A stretch of 64,000 bases of DNA from assembly GCA_964016985.1 (NCBI GenBank), contig OZ024823.1, positions 41,574,264 to 41,638,263 on the forward strand, given 5' to 3'. Origin of the DNA: Anodontia alba (taxonomy: Eukaryota > Mollusca > Bivalvia > Lucinida > Lucinidae). The position numbers and the translations under genes were made by a program. Below are positions 46,371-57,406 of the stretch, piece after piece. The notes below the pieces were generated by a model. It made no database searches. It saw only the letters and a program-made list of their open reading frames with translations, and had not been told where the DNA came from. Position 1 is the stretch's first letter; every line of letters begins with the position of its first letter.

Positions 46371-46476
46371 TCTTATATCTCCATGAAAACCTATGTTGTG
46401 GTATTCATTAGAAGCACCTTGCTGAGGCACTTCTGATGAGTACTCACAACATATGTTTTCGTGGAGAAATAAGAAA
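46371..46476. mobile_element. Foldback element, family H1
   Basis: TATCTCCATGAAAACCTATG...AGAAGCACCTTGC / TGAGGCACTTCTGATGAGTA...GTGGAGAAATAAG. One of the cleaner copies. Confidence 0.8.
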
Positions 46477-46934
46477 ATTACCAATACTGTTGGTTTGAAA
46501 AAAACATCTTATCAAGAGATACGATTTTATCTTATTTTGCCACTAAAACCTAAGTTGTGCCATCTCACTCAGATTGTGTCACTAAGGCATACATGTACAG
46601 TGATGGAGTTTGTTGTATTCTATTCCTATAAGTTTTGTGATACAGAATGTTTTTGCTTAGATAAGGTGTTGTTTTTTTTTTTTTTTTTTTTCTTTCTTTT
46701 GTTCTTCTAAAGAGTGTCCACAAAATGTTTTTATGGAGAAACCATAGGGGTCTGGCATATATATTTTTTTTTTATTTATTTTTTTATGTTTTTTGGTGAT
46801 ATGGAGGGGTCATAAATGTAAACAATAGTTTAGGTTACATATTACCAAAAAACATATACCCCCACCCCCTTATCTTGATATCCCTCTTATCTTGAACCAC
46901 ATAATCTTATTCTTTTACTCATTTGTTGTCTGCT

Positions 46935-47880
46935 GTTTTTATGCCCCCTACTGCCGAAGGCAGGAGTGGGGCATATAGCATTTCGCCGTGATGTTACATG
47001 CATTTGTGCGTATGTTACGTTCGTAATCAGGTTCAAGTTTACCTGCAAGTTTAGGTGCAATTTTATGTCCGCGTTTCTCTTGCAGCTTATAACTTACATA
47101 CCTTTTGGGCTAGAAAGTTGAAACTTGGTATGATACCTATAGCAAGACCTTTCAATGCATGGTACCATTGCCCCAGGGTCATGCCCCTGGGTGGGGCTAG
47201 GCATCAAATTATATAATAGGTCACCAAGAAAACATAGAAAAATTTGACTAAAAATATCACTATGGTATCATTGGTGAGGCTGAAGAGTTAAAATTTAGCA
47301 CAAAAATTACACAGAGGAAAGCTGTTTAGTTGTTGATGAAAAGGCAAGTTTTAGGCCACTGATTCTGGATGGGGGTGGGGCTACTGGATGGGGCCAAACA
47401 CAGGTTCAAGTTTACCTGCAAGTTTAGGTGCAATTTTACGTCCACGTTTCTCTTGCAGCTTATAACTTTTGTACCTTTTGGGCTAGAAAGTTGAAACTTG
47501 GTATGGTACTTACCTAGGGCAAGTTGTTGATGAAAGGGCAAGTTTTAGGCCACTGATGCTGGATCAGGGTGGGGCTACTTGGTGAGGCCAAAGACAATGT
47601 AAAAGTATTAAATATGTAATATCTCGGAAACTGTTCAGATCCCAACCCCTAAACCTATGTATTATTGTTCCTTATGATGAGATGCATTCAATGTCACATA
47701 CCTTGTGACCCCTGGGATCATGCCCCACCCTGCCCTGCCCCTTTCATTTCATCAAAAGCCAAATATCTCAGAAACTATTCAGATCCCCACCCCTAAACCA
47801 TATATATTATTTTTCATTATGATAATATGTATTCAATGACACATACCTTGTGTCCCTCAGGGATCACATTGTTTCAACTT
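46935..47880 (+). repeat. Dispersed bivalve-type repeat with internal duplications
   Basis: Begins ATGCCCCCTACTGCCGAAGG. GTTCAAGTTTACCTGCAAGT recurs at 47,033 and 47,404 (period about 370 bp) and TATCTCRGAAACTRTTCAGA at 47,620 and 47,765 (period about 146 bp). Its first part is related to the 5.58-kb inverted arms. Confidence 0.7.
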
Positions 47881-47958
47881 AATTTTTATCCCCTGACCGA
47901 TATAGCGGTCGCCCTGGCGTCCGTCTGTCTGTCTGTCCGTAGACGAAACCTTGTGCGG

Positions 47959-48891
47959 TAGAGCTGGGTATCGCCAGAAAAAATGTATCGCGATACTATC
48001 GCAATACCAGACAGGTGATACGATACAGTATCCCGATACTTGCTTTGTACAGATTTGCTATGTTTTATTAGGTAAATTTGGTCTTTTGTTGTAAAGTAAT
48101 ACTTCCATGTATGAAAACAAAAGTTTCCTGTTCAATAACAATACGTACATTGGTTTATTAAGCGTATCCTTATATGCAATAGAAAATAAAATTAGAAAGT
48201 GCACTCAAGTCTCAAACTCTGATTCAAATGTTTGGGCAATAGGTAAGGTCAATAAGGTGACTAGTAGCTAGCTGATCGTTGGCGAAGTAGAGGCCGAACT
48301 GTACTGGGGGTGATGCCTCTTCAAATGGACAGCCATGTTAGTGGTGTTGCCAGCGTACTTTAGGACACCTTTGCAATGGAGGCATATTACTTTACTCTTA
48401 CAAGTCTGACTTGAGTAAGTCAAAATGTTTCCATACAAGTGATTCAACTGCCGATCTGGCACGTTCAATTTCTGGTTCAGCATCCATTGTTTAGATTAGT
48501 AGCAACCGCTTATATCAACAATGAAACGATAATACGACTTTGCATAAATCTGAATGGCATAACTGAAAATACCAACATTTAAGTGGGAAAAAAGTTATGT
48601 AATACATGGGTCCATACTCGAGTTACTTGACCAGACTACAATGACATTACCTGTTGGTTCCAGTGGTTACGGCAGATACACCAACCGTTTTTATTGGATA
48701 TAAGCGGCGCCTTTTGGATAAACAATTTTTATCGGCATAAGCGGCTCAGATAAAAATGCGTCGCTTGTATTTTGGACGTTTGTTGACATAGCACAAAAGT
48801 ATCGTCAAGTATCGATACACAGAATCAGTATCGCGATACTGTATCGCCAGCAAAAATGTCATGATGTATCGATGATATCGCCCCAGCTATA
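47959..48891 (-). mobile_element. hAT-type DNA transposon remnant, 933 bp
   Basis: Ends TAGAGCTGGGTATCG and TATAGCTGGGGCGATATC (complement) form imperfect TIRs typical of hAT elements, and TTGTGCGG / TTGTGTGG at 47,951-47,958 and 48,892-48,899 give an 8-bp target duplication with one change. ATCGATAC/GTATCG motifs cluster at both ends. A BED zinc finger survives inside; the transposase core is absent. Confidence 0.85.
48268..48483 (-). pseudogene. BED-type zinc finger fragment of hAT transposase
   Basis: A 71-codon frame reads C-L-H-C...N-T-T-N-M-A-V-H-L-K-R-H-H-P, the C-x2-C...H-x4-H arrangement of BED fingers that bind transposon ends or DNA in hAT transposases and ZBED proteins. It begins with Met at 48,483 and stops about 12 residues after the finger. 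The rest of a transposase (dimerisation and catalytic regions) is not in the 933-bp element, so this is a deletion derivative. Confidence 0.8.
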
Positions 48892-48964
48892 TTGTGTGGC
48901 CCGTAACTCCTATACCCTTTGAGCTATTTTCATGAAACTTTGTCAGGTTGTAGAGGGCATTGGG

Positions 48965-49106
48965 CTTTCTGGCGTAAGAATGTGCACAATACTGGTTAAC
49001 CGCTTAGAGGACTAAGCCTGCCCAGTAAACGTGTGGTTAAGTAAACTGACCGTGTTCGACATCATCCCATTGGGTTGACTGGGCCGTAAAACCTCAACAC
49101 AAACAA
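48965..49106 (+). mobile_element. SINE family 1, 5'-truncated, with target duplication
   Basis: Plus-strand copy from the central block (GTAAGAATGTGCACAATACT) to CCTCAACACAAACA. AGGGCATTGGG at 48,954-48,964 recurs at 49,107-49,117. Confidence 0.92.
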
Positions 49107-50648
49107 AGGGCATTGGGTAGGAGTGTCGCGTGCAAGAATGACAATTCTAATCGACTTGATTCAGGAATTATCTCCCATAGTCTCCCAAAATTGTAAAATT
49201 TTGTGTGGACCATAACTCTGAAACACTTTAAGATATTTTCATGATACTTCACCAATATTTAGAGGACATTGAGTAATCTTGTCGCGTACAAGAAAGACAA
49301 CTCTAGCTGACTCCGTTTTGGAGTTACCTCCCATAGTTGTTAAATCTTGTGTGGCATAACTCTAAAACCCTTTGAGGTATTTTCATGATACACTGTACTT
49401 CACCATTAGGTAGAGGACATTGTAGGCATGTCGCATACAAGAAAGACAACTCTAACTGACTGCGTTCTTAAGTTATCTCCCATAGTTATAAAATCTTGTG
49501 CAGGCCATAACTCAATAACCCTTTGAGATATTTTCATGATACTTGATCAAGTTGTAGAGGACATTGAGTAAGTGTGTCACATACAAGAACAACAACCCTA
49601 GCTGACTCTGTTTTGGGAGTTATCTCCCATAGTTGTTAAATCTTGTGCATCCCATAACTCTAAAACCCTGTAAGTTATTTTCATGATACTTCACCAATAG
49701 GTAGAGGACATTGAGTAGGGATGTCGCGCACAAGAATGACAATTCTAACTGACTGTGTTCTGGAGTTATCTCCCATAGTTATGAAATCTTGTGCAGGTCA
49801 TAACTCATTAACCCTTTGAGATATTATCATGATACTTGATCAAATTGTAGAGGACATTGAGTAAGTGTGTCACATACAAGAACAACAACTCTAACTGACT
49901 CAGTTCTGGAGTTATCTCCCATAGTTGTTAAATTTTGTGCAGGCCATAACTCTTAAACCCTTTGAGGTATTTTTATGATACTTCATCAAGTTGTAGAGGA
50001 ATAGAGTAGGCATGTCGTGTACACAAAGGACAAGTCTGACTCTATTTTTGAGTTATCTCCCATAGTTGTTAAATTTGCTGACAGTCATAACTTCTCTACC
50101 AGTAGAGATTTTTTGGTGATAATTAATAGGGATGCTTAGAACATTAAGAAGGAGAGTTGCATTTAAAAATTGTAACTATGGGTTACTTGTTACTCCTTTT
50201 ATTTTCATTTATCTCCCCTGGTGGTAAAATCTTGTGCAGTCCATAACTGCAGGACATAACATAATGTTGAAGATACCTATGAAGCCATGAATTCTTTGAA
50301 AATTTTATCGATTTATGATCGTCTCTTTCTGAGAAAAGCAAAGTTTATGTTAAGTATATAATGAGATAACACCTACTTATATTTCCGAAAATTTCACTTT
50401 ACGTAACAATATTAATGTTCTGAGGTCTATAACCTCAGGTTGTTTTGTCCCACCCAAGCCTAGAACTGAATACTTTAAGCAAAGTATGAAATATTCAGGG
50501 TGTTTGATATGGAACAGTCTGCCTGATGAAGTTAAAGGTGCCAAAACCCTAGAAATATTTCATAACAGGTGTTTGAAATGGCTAGTAACTGGTTGAGTTA
50601 TCAAGATTTTTCATGGGAAAATGGTCACTCAGCAGTCCCAAAGCATTC

Positions 50649-50675
<27 letters not shown>
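50649..50675 (+). repeat. Poly-T tract
   Basis: About 25 T in the LINE 3' UTR. Confidence 0.9.
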
Positions 50676-50681
<6 letters not shown>

Positions 50682-50744
50682 GTTGTTGTTGTAGTTCATA
50701 TCCATTTTACTTCACATTTTATAAATGCCTGCCTGCTTCTGAAG

Positions 50745-50809
50745 ATATGTATATATGTGTATACATATATCTATTTGTGTATACATATATATATATGTGT
50801 GTATATATG

Positions 50810-50872
<63 letters not shown>
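50745..50872. repeat. (TA)n with TATG variants
   Basis: Alternating TA over about 57 bp, preceded by TATACATATATCTATTTG variants. Confidence 0.95.
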
Positions 50873-50874
<2 letters not shown>

Positions 50875-51339
50875 TGAATTGAGAGTACTAATATCCTACA
50901 TAGTTAGGTGTTTCAGAGAGGAAAATTTTTACTTTTCTTTATTACCAGCTATATCTGACTCTTCATATGTATTAAAATATGTATATAATTCAGTGAATGC
51001 TTGCTGACCGATGCACCAGGGAATGCTGAATATGGCAGTCCCATGCTGTGTAGTGTCCAGAGACAGTGTGTCTGTTTTAAAACCACCAGTTTGACTTGTC
51101 TGTATATTTTATGTTAATACATGTTTTGTAACTCTGAGGGCCTCATGGAAGATTAGCTATTGTATGCTAAATGTAGTTACCCTCTTTAAATAAAGTCTTT
51201 ACTTACTTACTTTACTTACTTTAACTAGTGGAGACATTTTAATGATAGTTAGTAGAGATGCTAAGAACATAAACTAGGTGTGTCACAATATGTAAGGACA
51301 ACTCTGATCTACGGAGTGTTGGAGTTATCTCCCTTACTT

Positions 51340-51800
51340 ATACTGCGGATGCAGATTTATCAGCAATGCCTGCAGCAGGCTTTATTTTTCTCATTATTTT
51401 TGGATTCTTTGTTGAAAATTATGAAAATCACTTACTAGCGAACACAAAATTGAGTTTCTCAGACTAACGGTTGAAGAGTTACAGGCCATGCAGGCAAAAG
51501 GCCTTATATTTCTCATTATTTTTGGATTCTTTGTTGAAAATCACTTACTAGCGAACACAAAATCCAGTTTCTACAACTTACAGTTTACATCTTTGCAGGC
51601 AACAGGCCTTATTTTTCTCATTATTTTCGGATTCTTTGTTGAAAATCACTATCACTTACTAGCAAACAAAAAATCCAGTTTCCATGACTTACGGTTTGAG
51701 AGTTATGATCATTGCAGGCAACAGGCCTTATTTTTCTCATTATTTTCAGTTTCTTCGTTGAAAAACATAAAATTCAGTTTCCACAACTTATGGTTTTAGA
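51340..51800 (+). repeat. Tandem array of ~110-120-bp units, four copies
   Basis: GCCTTATTTTTCTCATTATT recurs near 51,380, 51,502, 51,606 and 51,727, each followed by TTCTTTGTTGAAAA and AAAATYCAGTTTC. Confidence 0.85.
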
Positions 51801-52084
51801 GTTCTATGTCTGATTCACAGTTGTGGAGTTATCACCCACCGCAGGGTTAAACAAGTGTATCCCTTGATAAAATTACATCTCTGATGCCCTAGATTGAAAA
51901 AAGACTGCCATTTGCGGTGTGGTCGGGGGATTTGCCATCTTTTCTGATGGCTATTTTTTGCAAAATGCCTGCATGTGGATGAGGATGGACTTGGGTGGGG
52001 ACATCTGTGTCATCTTGACACATTTCTAGTTTTTTTTTTGTGTTTTATTGCCGTGAACAAATTAAAACTTTCAGCAGATGACAA

Positions 52085-52210
52085 ACAGAAATATTTTTTT
52101 TCTTATTTTTCCTAGAAAATTGGCTTTGACATTTCTTGCAAATTGTCTCCTGAGGAGACAGTTTGCATGAGATGTCAAAGCCAGTTTTCTGGGAGAAATA
52201 AGAAAATATC
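52085..52210. mobile_element. Foldback element, family H2, just upstream of CPSF2 exon 3
   Basis: CCTAGAAAATTGGCTTTGAC...AATTGTCTCC / GGAGACAGTTTGCATGAGAT...CAGTTTTCTGGGAGAAATAAG (excerpts) form arms of about 50 bp. The right end is about 70 nt before the exon 3 acceptor. Confidence 0.85.
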
Positions 52211-52282
52211 ATCAGTTTGTTGTCTGCTGAATTTCTCAAGAATGGTTAAGACTAATGTGTTAAACTTGAAATTCTTTTGCAG

Positions 52283-52388
52283 TCTCGTAACAACACAGAA
52301 GATTTTGAAATGTTTACCCTTGATGATGTAGATGCTGCCTTTGACAAAATCATTCAACTGAAATACTCACAGACTGTCTCATTAAAAG
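52283..52388 (+). CDS. CPSF2: CPSF2 third coding exon, residues 104-139
   Basis: Acceptor TTTTGCAG (AG 52,281-52,282), donor AAAG|GTGAGA at 52,389; 106 bp, phase 0 in and phase 1 out. It reads [30 protein letters not shown] and matches the CPSF2 segment between the beta-lactamase strands, including the [11 protein letters not shown] core. The preceding intron is 7.1 kb and full of repeats. Small size and strict phase with neighbours support it. Confidence 0.95.
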
Positions 52389-52399
52389 GTGAGATCTAT

Positions 52400-52750
52400 T
52401 TTTATTTTAACTATTATTGAATTTGTGTCCACTCCATAATTTCTCAACCATTAAAGATGTTTTCATGAAACCTCGTAAGCATCATTAAATGATGTGTAGA
52501 GAATAAACTTGATAACTCTGTGTGCTTTTTAAAGGAATTTATGTTTCTTTATAAATTTTCTTATGAAATTTTTGTTTGCTGTTTAGAGTCATTGGATTCC
52601 CCCTGGAATATTTTGGCAAACAGCAAAATTCTTGATCCTAGGTCATTTGGCCTATTCCTGCAGTCTGGTAACGGCACTCAGTAATTGGTTGGATCCCCAG
52701 CCATGTCATACCTGAGACTTTAATCCCTTCATCCCTGCAGACCAGACCAG
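52400..52750. other. CPSF2 intron 3, unassigned part
   Basis: No repeat or exon recognised. Confidence 0.4.
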
Positions 52751-52755
52751 ATACT

Positions 52756-52826
52756 TCTGCAAACAGTGTAGCTCCAGATGAGATGGCTCATATAAGCCAT
52801 CTTATCATGTTCTACACTATTTGCCA
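52756..52826. mobile_element. CAGTGTAG hairpin element
   Basis: GCAAACAGTGTAGCTCCAGA...GGCTCA / TAAGCCATCTTATCATGTTC...TATTTGCC; a diverged relative of the CAGATC hairpins. Confidence 0.65.
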
Positions 52827-52830
52827 TTCT

Positions 52831-53074
52831 GGGCCCAGTTGTTCAAAGCGTCGTTAGCTTAACGAGCTTGTTAAGGGTCATTTCGTTAACTGTTCTAGCT
52901 GATTTAATACACAGTATTCATATATTTTTTGCTGAAAAAATGTGAGTAGCTTTTGCACTGCAAAAGCTACTCACATTTTTTCAGCAAAAAATTTCAGCAT
53001 ATTTGCGTATCACTCGATTAAAATTTTAACGAATCGTTAACTAACGACATCGTTAGCTTTGAACAACTGGGCCC
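52831..53074. mobile_element. GGGCCCAGTTGTTCAAAGC MITE, 244 bp
   Basis: Ends GGGCCCAGTTGTTCAAAGC and its exact complement; the middle has the hairpin ATTTTTTGCTGAAAAAATGT / ACATTTTTTCAGCAAAAAAT. GTTAACGA-type motifs flank the core. Confidence 0.9.
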
Positions 53075-53619
53075 TGTTTTTTACTTTTGACTTACATCCC
53101 TATTTGCGACAGTGGATGTGCCCAAATTCAGAGATGGAAGAGTCCACTTCAGAAACTCAAGGATGAAAGAGTTAAAAGCTGCTCTTCTGCTATATGATCA
53201 GCATTAGGAAGAAGAGCTACTGTGCCTTTGACATCTTTCAGAAAGTCACTTTTTGCTTGTCACTTTACACAGAAGAAGTAAATTTGCAAACTTTTGTCAT
53301 GATTTAATGCAAAACCATTTGTAACTACCTGTGCACAAAAAGCTTTATTATTCTAGTCCTTAGTTTTTCAGAAATCAAATATTTTCACTTTTTCCCATAA
53401 TAAAAATGAATGCAGATTATGCAGAAATCTGAAGGGTAGGTAACTTGGAAGCAGATTTTTAACAAGTTATGCTTGTTCAATTTATCTACAATTTTCACAA
53501 TATTGTTGTGAAATATTGGTAATTCAAATTCAGCAAATAGAAAGTAAATAATAGAATGTGCATTTGGTGGCATGCCATCACAAATTCCCACGCTCTGTGC
53601 TAATGTTGCTCATAACATG

Positions 53620-53990
53620 ACAGATGGACAGAATGACAGACTCACTCTCTCACACCCTTACTATGAAAGGAAATCATGTAGCAAGTTTGGTTAAATTCTG
53701 CCCAGTGGTTCAGAAGAAGATTTTCTGACTTACATGGCCTTGCGCCAGACGGAAAAATTATGTTGCTCTTGCACACCCTTACCATGAGGGGAAGTCATGC
53801 AGCAAGTTTGGTTAAATTCCACCTGGTGGGTTAGGAAGAGATATCATGATGGACAGATTGCCAGATGGATGGATGGACAAAAATATAATGTTGCTCTCGC
53901 ACACCCTTACCATGAAGGGAAGTAATGTAGCAGTTTTGGTTAAATTCCACCCAGTGGTTTAGGAGGAGAAAGCATGACGGAGTTGGGTAG
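53620..53990 (+). repeat. Three tandem ~125-bp units
   Basis: CACACCCTTACYATGAARGG recurs at about 53,651, 53,774 and 53,899 followed by AGTCATG, AGCAAGTTTGGTTAAATTC and CCAGTGGTT. Confidence 0.85.
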
Positions 53991-54394
53991 ATGGAGGCAT
54001 TCTCAATATCCCCATAGCTTTTTTAAAAAAAGCGTGAAGATAAATATTTTCTGAGTCAAAAATTTAAAAAAAAAAAAAATCACTTTAGTATAGAAATTGC
54101 ATACAAGTTTTGGCCATAAATTTTAGGGTACATATTTTGAAAAGAAAAGACAGAAACAGAAAAGATAATTTTTTTTTCTTAAGATATGATCAATCAGAAC
54201 AAAATATTTTCGCACCTGTGTCTGCATAATGTGTTTATCCGTAGTATTATGTCAAGTGTCTCAGGCATTATACTGCAGTAAGACAACACTTTAAAATGCC
54301 ATCAGTTCTCATTGTCACATCCAGAAATCATCACAACAAAAATTTGTTGACATTGATGTTAACCATTTAGCCCGGCAGACCAAAACAATTACTT

Positions 54395-54625
54395 TTGCAA
54401 ACAGTGTAGATCAAGATGTGACAGCTCCTAATGAGCTGTCTCATCAGGCTCTACATTGTTTACCATTCCGTTCTATACTTTTGACTGACACCATTATTTA
54501 TAACAACATGTGTCACCAAATCCAATGATGACAGAGTCCACTTTAGAAACACATTGTAGATCCAGATGAGATTGCTCAGAAATGAGCAATCTGATCAGGA
54601 TCTACACTGTTTGCCATTCTATTCT
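54395..54625. mobile_element. Two CAGTGTAG hairpin elements
   Basis: Cores at 54,398-54,472 (GACAGCTCCTAATGAGCTGTC) and 54,553-54,616 (GATTGCTCAGAAATGAGCAATC), each followed by TTGCCATTC... and the same GACTGACACCATTATTTATA, so a ~150-bp unit is duplicated. Confidence 0.75.
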
Positions 54626-54770
54626 GTACTTTTGACTGACACCATTATTTATAACAACATGTGTCACCAAATCCAATGGTGGAAAAGTCCACTTTAGAAA
54701 TTCAAGGGTGAAAGGGTGAAGCCTCAGCTCAAAGAATTAATTATCACCTTCTGGAGCTATAAATAGACCA

Positions 54771-55014
54771 GGGCCCAGTTCTTCAAAGCATCGTTAGCTT
54801 AACAAGCTCGTTAAGGGTCATTTCGTTAACTGTTTTATCGGATTCAATACACAATATTCTGATATTTTTTGCTGAAAAAATGTGATTAGCTTTTGCATTG
54901 CAAACGCTACTCACATTTTTTCAGCAAAAAATTTCAGCATATTTACGTATCACTTGATTAAAATTTTAACGAATCATTAACTAACAACATCGTTAGTTTT
55001 GAACAACTGGGCCC
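54771..55014. mobile_element. GGGCCCAGTTGTTC MITE, second copy
   Basis: 244 bp like the copy at 52,831, with ATTTTTTGCTGAAAAAATGT and its complement as the core hairpin. Confidence 0.9.
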
Positions 55015-55150
55015 AGTTTGTGTACAATTATATTTCCCTCGGATTGATACATGTACTTTGATCTGTGAATTCTTTTTGAAGAATAGACTTGTCCAAATTC
55101 TGAGATGGGATAGTCAATATTAGATATTTACATCGGAAACATGAAAATTA

Positions 55151-55344
55151 ACCCTTGTCAACCTGAATAAATTAAGATGCTATGCCCACTTCTAATTGTC
55201 AGCCAATCAGATTTATACTTGATCCAGGTTGTTGATACAAATTCACATACTGAATGACAAACAGTGCAGATCCAGATCAGTTGGCTTCTTTTTGCATTGT
55301 TTGCAAAGGAAGAACATATCCGTGTTCAACAGGACCAGGTTTAC
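55151..55344. mobile_element. Decayed TTAA MITE at the CPSF2 exon 4 acceptor
   Basis: Starts TTAACCCTTGTCAACCTGAA and ends GTTCAACAGGACCAGGTTTA; part of the hairpin (AGAAGCCAACTGATC arm) is deleted. The right end lies about 22 nt before the exon. Confidence 0.8.
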
Positions 55345-55366
55345 ACAAATGTCATTTGTGTTGTAG

Positions 55367-55496
55367 GCAAAGGACACGGATTACAGATCACCCCACTAGC
55401 TGCAGGTCACATGATTGGTGGTACAATATGGAAGATACTGAAGGATGGGGAAGAAGAGATTGTGTATGCTGTAGACTATAATCACAAGAAAGAAAG
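55367..55496 (+). CDS. CPSF2: CPSF2 fourth coding exon, residues 139-182
   Basis: Acceptor GTGTTGTAG (AG 55,365-55,366), donor AAAG|GTAAGA at 55,497; 130 bp, phase 1 in, phase 2 out. It encodes [24 protein letters not shown] and [11 protein letters not shown], the strongly conserved beta-lactamase/beta-CASP boundary of CPSF2. The polypyrimidine tract is short and impure. The next exon should begin with the rest of a split codon followed by the H-L-N-G region; I did not find it before 64,000, so intron 4 is at least 8.5 kb. Confidence 0.96.
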
Positions 55497-55718
55497 GTAA
55501 GATTAGATGCTTGACAAATACTGTATTTACCCTGAGTGTTGGGACAGATAGGAATGAGCAAGCAACGTTGACCCAGATCAGATGCCGCGGAATGCGCACT
55601 CATCCTGCAGTTTTTAGACGCATCAACAGGTAGCCAGGTGGACTTGTTCAAATTTTTTAACAGGTGTTCAAAGCAGTTAAGTTGACCCGAACATTTAGGG
55701 TAAATGTGATACAGTGTT

Positions 55719-56781
55719 GGGCTCAGTTGTTCAAAGCATTGTGAGCTTAACCAGCTTTTTAGTGGTCAAAATGTTAACTGTTCTAGTAAGTACAATATCT
55801 AATTCACAGATATTTTTGCAGAAAAAAATGTGAGTAGATGCAAAAGCTATTAACATTTGCTTAATAGCAAAAATATTAGCATATATCACGCCTACCAAAC
55901 GAATGAGTGCTTAATCATCGGTTAAGAACGTGAAACAATTAGAGCAACATTGGTTAGGCATTCGATGACTCAAAATAGGAAAGCAAAAATTGCATTTTCT
56001 GTGTTTCATGAGCGATATGAATGTTTTGAGGAAATTATTTGAAAAACGGGGAATTGCATTCAACCGCCCATTGATATCAACGTCTATGGAGTAAATCTCA
56101 GACCAGCTACTGCACGCATATTGACTGAATTATGTTTCACGTGCTGAAGGTGTACCGAAAGGCATAGAAAACAAGTAAAAATTTGTGGTGTTTATTTCCT
56201 TCAGTTAATTTTGCACTTTGCTAGAAGTTCAGCGTATCATCACACACACAGGATAGGCACATATGATTATTTGTGTGATGAATATTTTGGTTGTCAATGC
56301 AGCATTGTTGAGAAATCGCTACGGTAAGGGTCGAAAATGAGTGGTTACACATTAGAGTTGTAAGTTCTAGCAAAGTGCAAAATTAAATATAGGACAATAA
56401 ACACCATAAATTTCCACATGTTTTCTGTGGCTTTCGGTACACCTTCAGCATGTGAAAAATAATTCAGCCAATATGCGTTAAGTAAGTAGTCTGAGATTTA
56501 CTCCACAGACACCGTACCAATGGGCTGTTGAATGTAATTCCCCGTTTTTCAAATAATTTCCTCAAAACATTTATATCACTCATGAAACACAGAAAATGCA
56601 AAGTTTGTTTACCTTTTTTGAGTCATCGAATGCCTAAACGATGTCGATCTAATTGTTTCACATTCTTAACGGATGGTTACACATTCATTCGTTTGGTAGG
56701 CATGATATATGCCATATTTAATGATCAAAGTTTTAAAGATACGTTAACCAATGACATCATTAGTTTTGAACAACTAGGCCC
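55719..56781. mobile_element. 1.06-kb foldback element of the GGGCCCAGTTGTTC family
   Basis: Ends GGGCTCAGTTGTTCAAAGC and GTTTTGAACAACTAGGCCC (complement). Arms of about 450-500 bp are inverted copies, e.g. GAATTGCATTCAACCGCCCA at 56,050 against GGGCTGTTGAATGTAATTCC at 56,523. Loop near 56,250-56,340. The 244-bp copies look like deletion forms of it. Confidence 0.8.
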
Positions 56782-56921
56782 TGATTATCTATTGCGGTGT
56801 AGTGAGGTAATGTAGTTGGCTTTAAAATCCTGCAAAAGTGAAAAATTGTAACTTCTTCATCTGATTATAGTGAAGACTAAGGATGTGTATAGCTAGAAAT
56901 CCCTCCAGAGTATTGGAGAAT

Positions 56922-57152
56922 TTGTTTGTGTTGAGGTTTTACAGCCCGGTCAACCCATTTGGGTCATGTCGAGCGTGGTCAATTTACCTAATCACACGTT
57001 TACTGGGCAGGCTGAGTCCTCTAAGCCGTTAACCTGTATTGTGCACATTCTTTCGCCAGAAACTGACAACTGCCTTTCTTGAGTCAGCGGAAGGGAGAGA
57101 ATGACTGTAGAAAATAATTCATGATCAATCTCCACAAAAGAATGTTGCGAGT
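56922..57152 (-). mobile_element. SINE family 1, head-truncated
   Basis: Tail TTTGTTTGTGTTGAGGTTTT through the central block to CCACAAAAGAATGTTGCG. TTGGAGAA flanks it at 56,915-56,922 and about 57,155-57,162. Confidence 0.85.
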
Positions 57153-57406
57153 TTTGGAGAAAAAAGTGGTGGGTATTTACCCAATGATAGCAAATCCTTA
57201 TCTGGAGCACTGATATCAGTGCAATAAGCCTATAATACAGTGCACATGCAGTATAAGCATGTGCAGTGGTATTACATCAGTGTTAGTCAAACAAGAAAGA
57301 TAATCTTATTTGATTGTGATGGTGGGCCATTTAAGATTTGTTTCCCTCTTAACAGCAGGATGAGACAAAATACGAGAGGACTGTAGAATTAAAGAGTATT
57401 CACAAT

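Larger units (their letters stand above)
47881..50250 (+). repeat. ~146-bp minisatellite array, interrupted
   Basis: Begins with CCTGACCGATATAGCGGTCG and CTGTCTGTCTGTCCGTAG. GTTATCTCCCATAGTTGTTA recurs near 49,162, 49,327, 49,473, 49,619, 49,765, 49,910 and 50,053. Each unit has TTTTCATGATACTT and GTAGAGGACATTGAGTA. The array is split by the hAT element and the SINE listed next and closed by a LINE 3' end. Confidence 0.85.
50255..51220 (+). pseudogene. LINE 3' end (RT C-terminus and 3' UTR)
   Basis: About 50,280-50,597 encodes the conserved C-terminal stretch of a non-LTR RT: P-P-K-P-R-T-E-Y-F-K-Q-S-M-K-Y-S-G, then I-W-N-S-L-P-D-E-V-K-x-A-K-T-L-E-I-F and W-L-V-T-G before a stop, with an upstream stop near 50,360. 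The 3' UTR contains T and TA runs and ends with AATAAAGTCTTTACTTACTT at about 51,191-51,210. It interrupts the minisatellite, whose text resumes at 51,221. CR1/L2-like by the C-terminal pattern. Confidence 0.75.
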
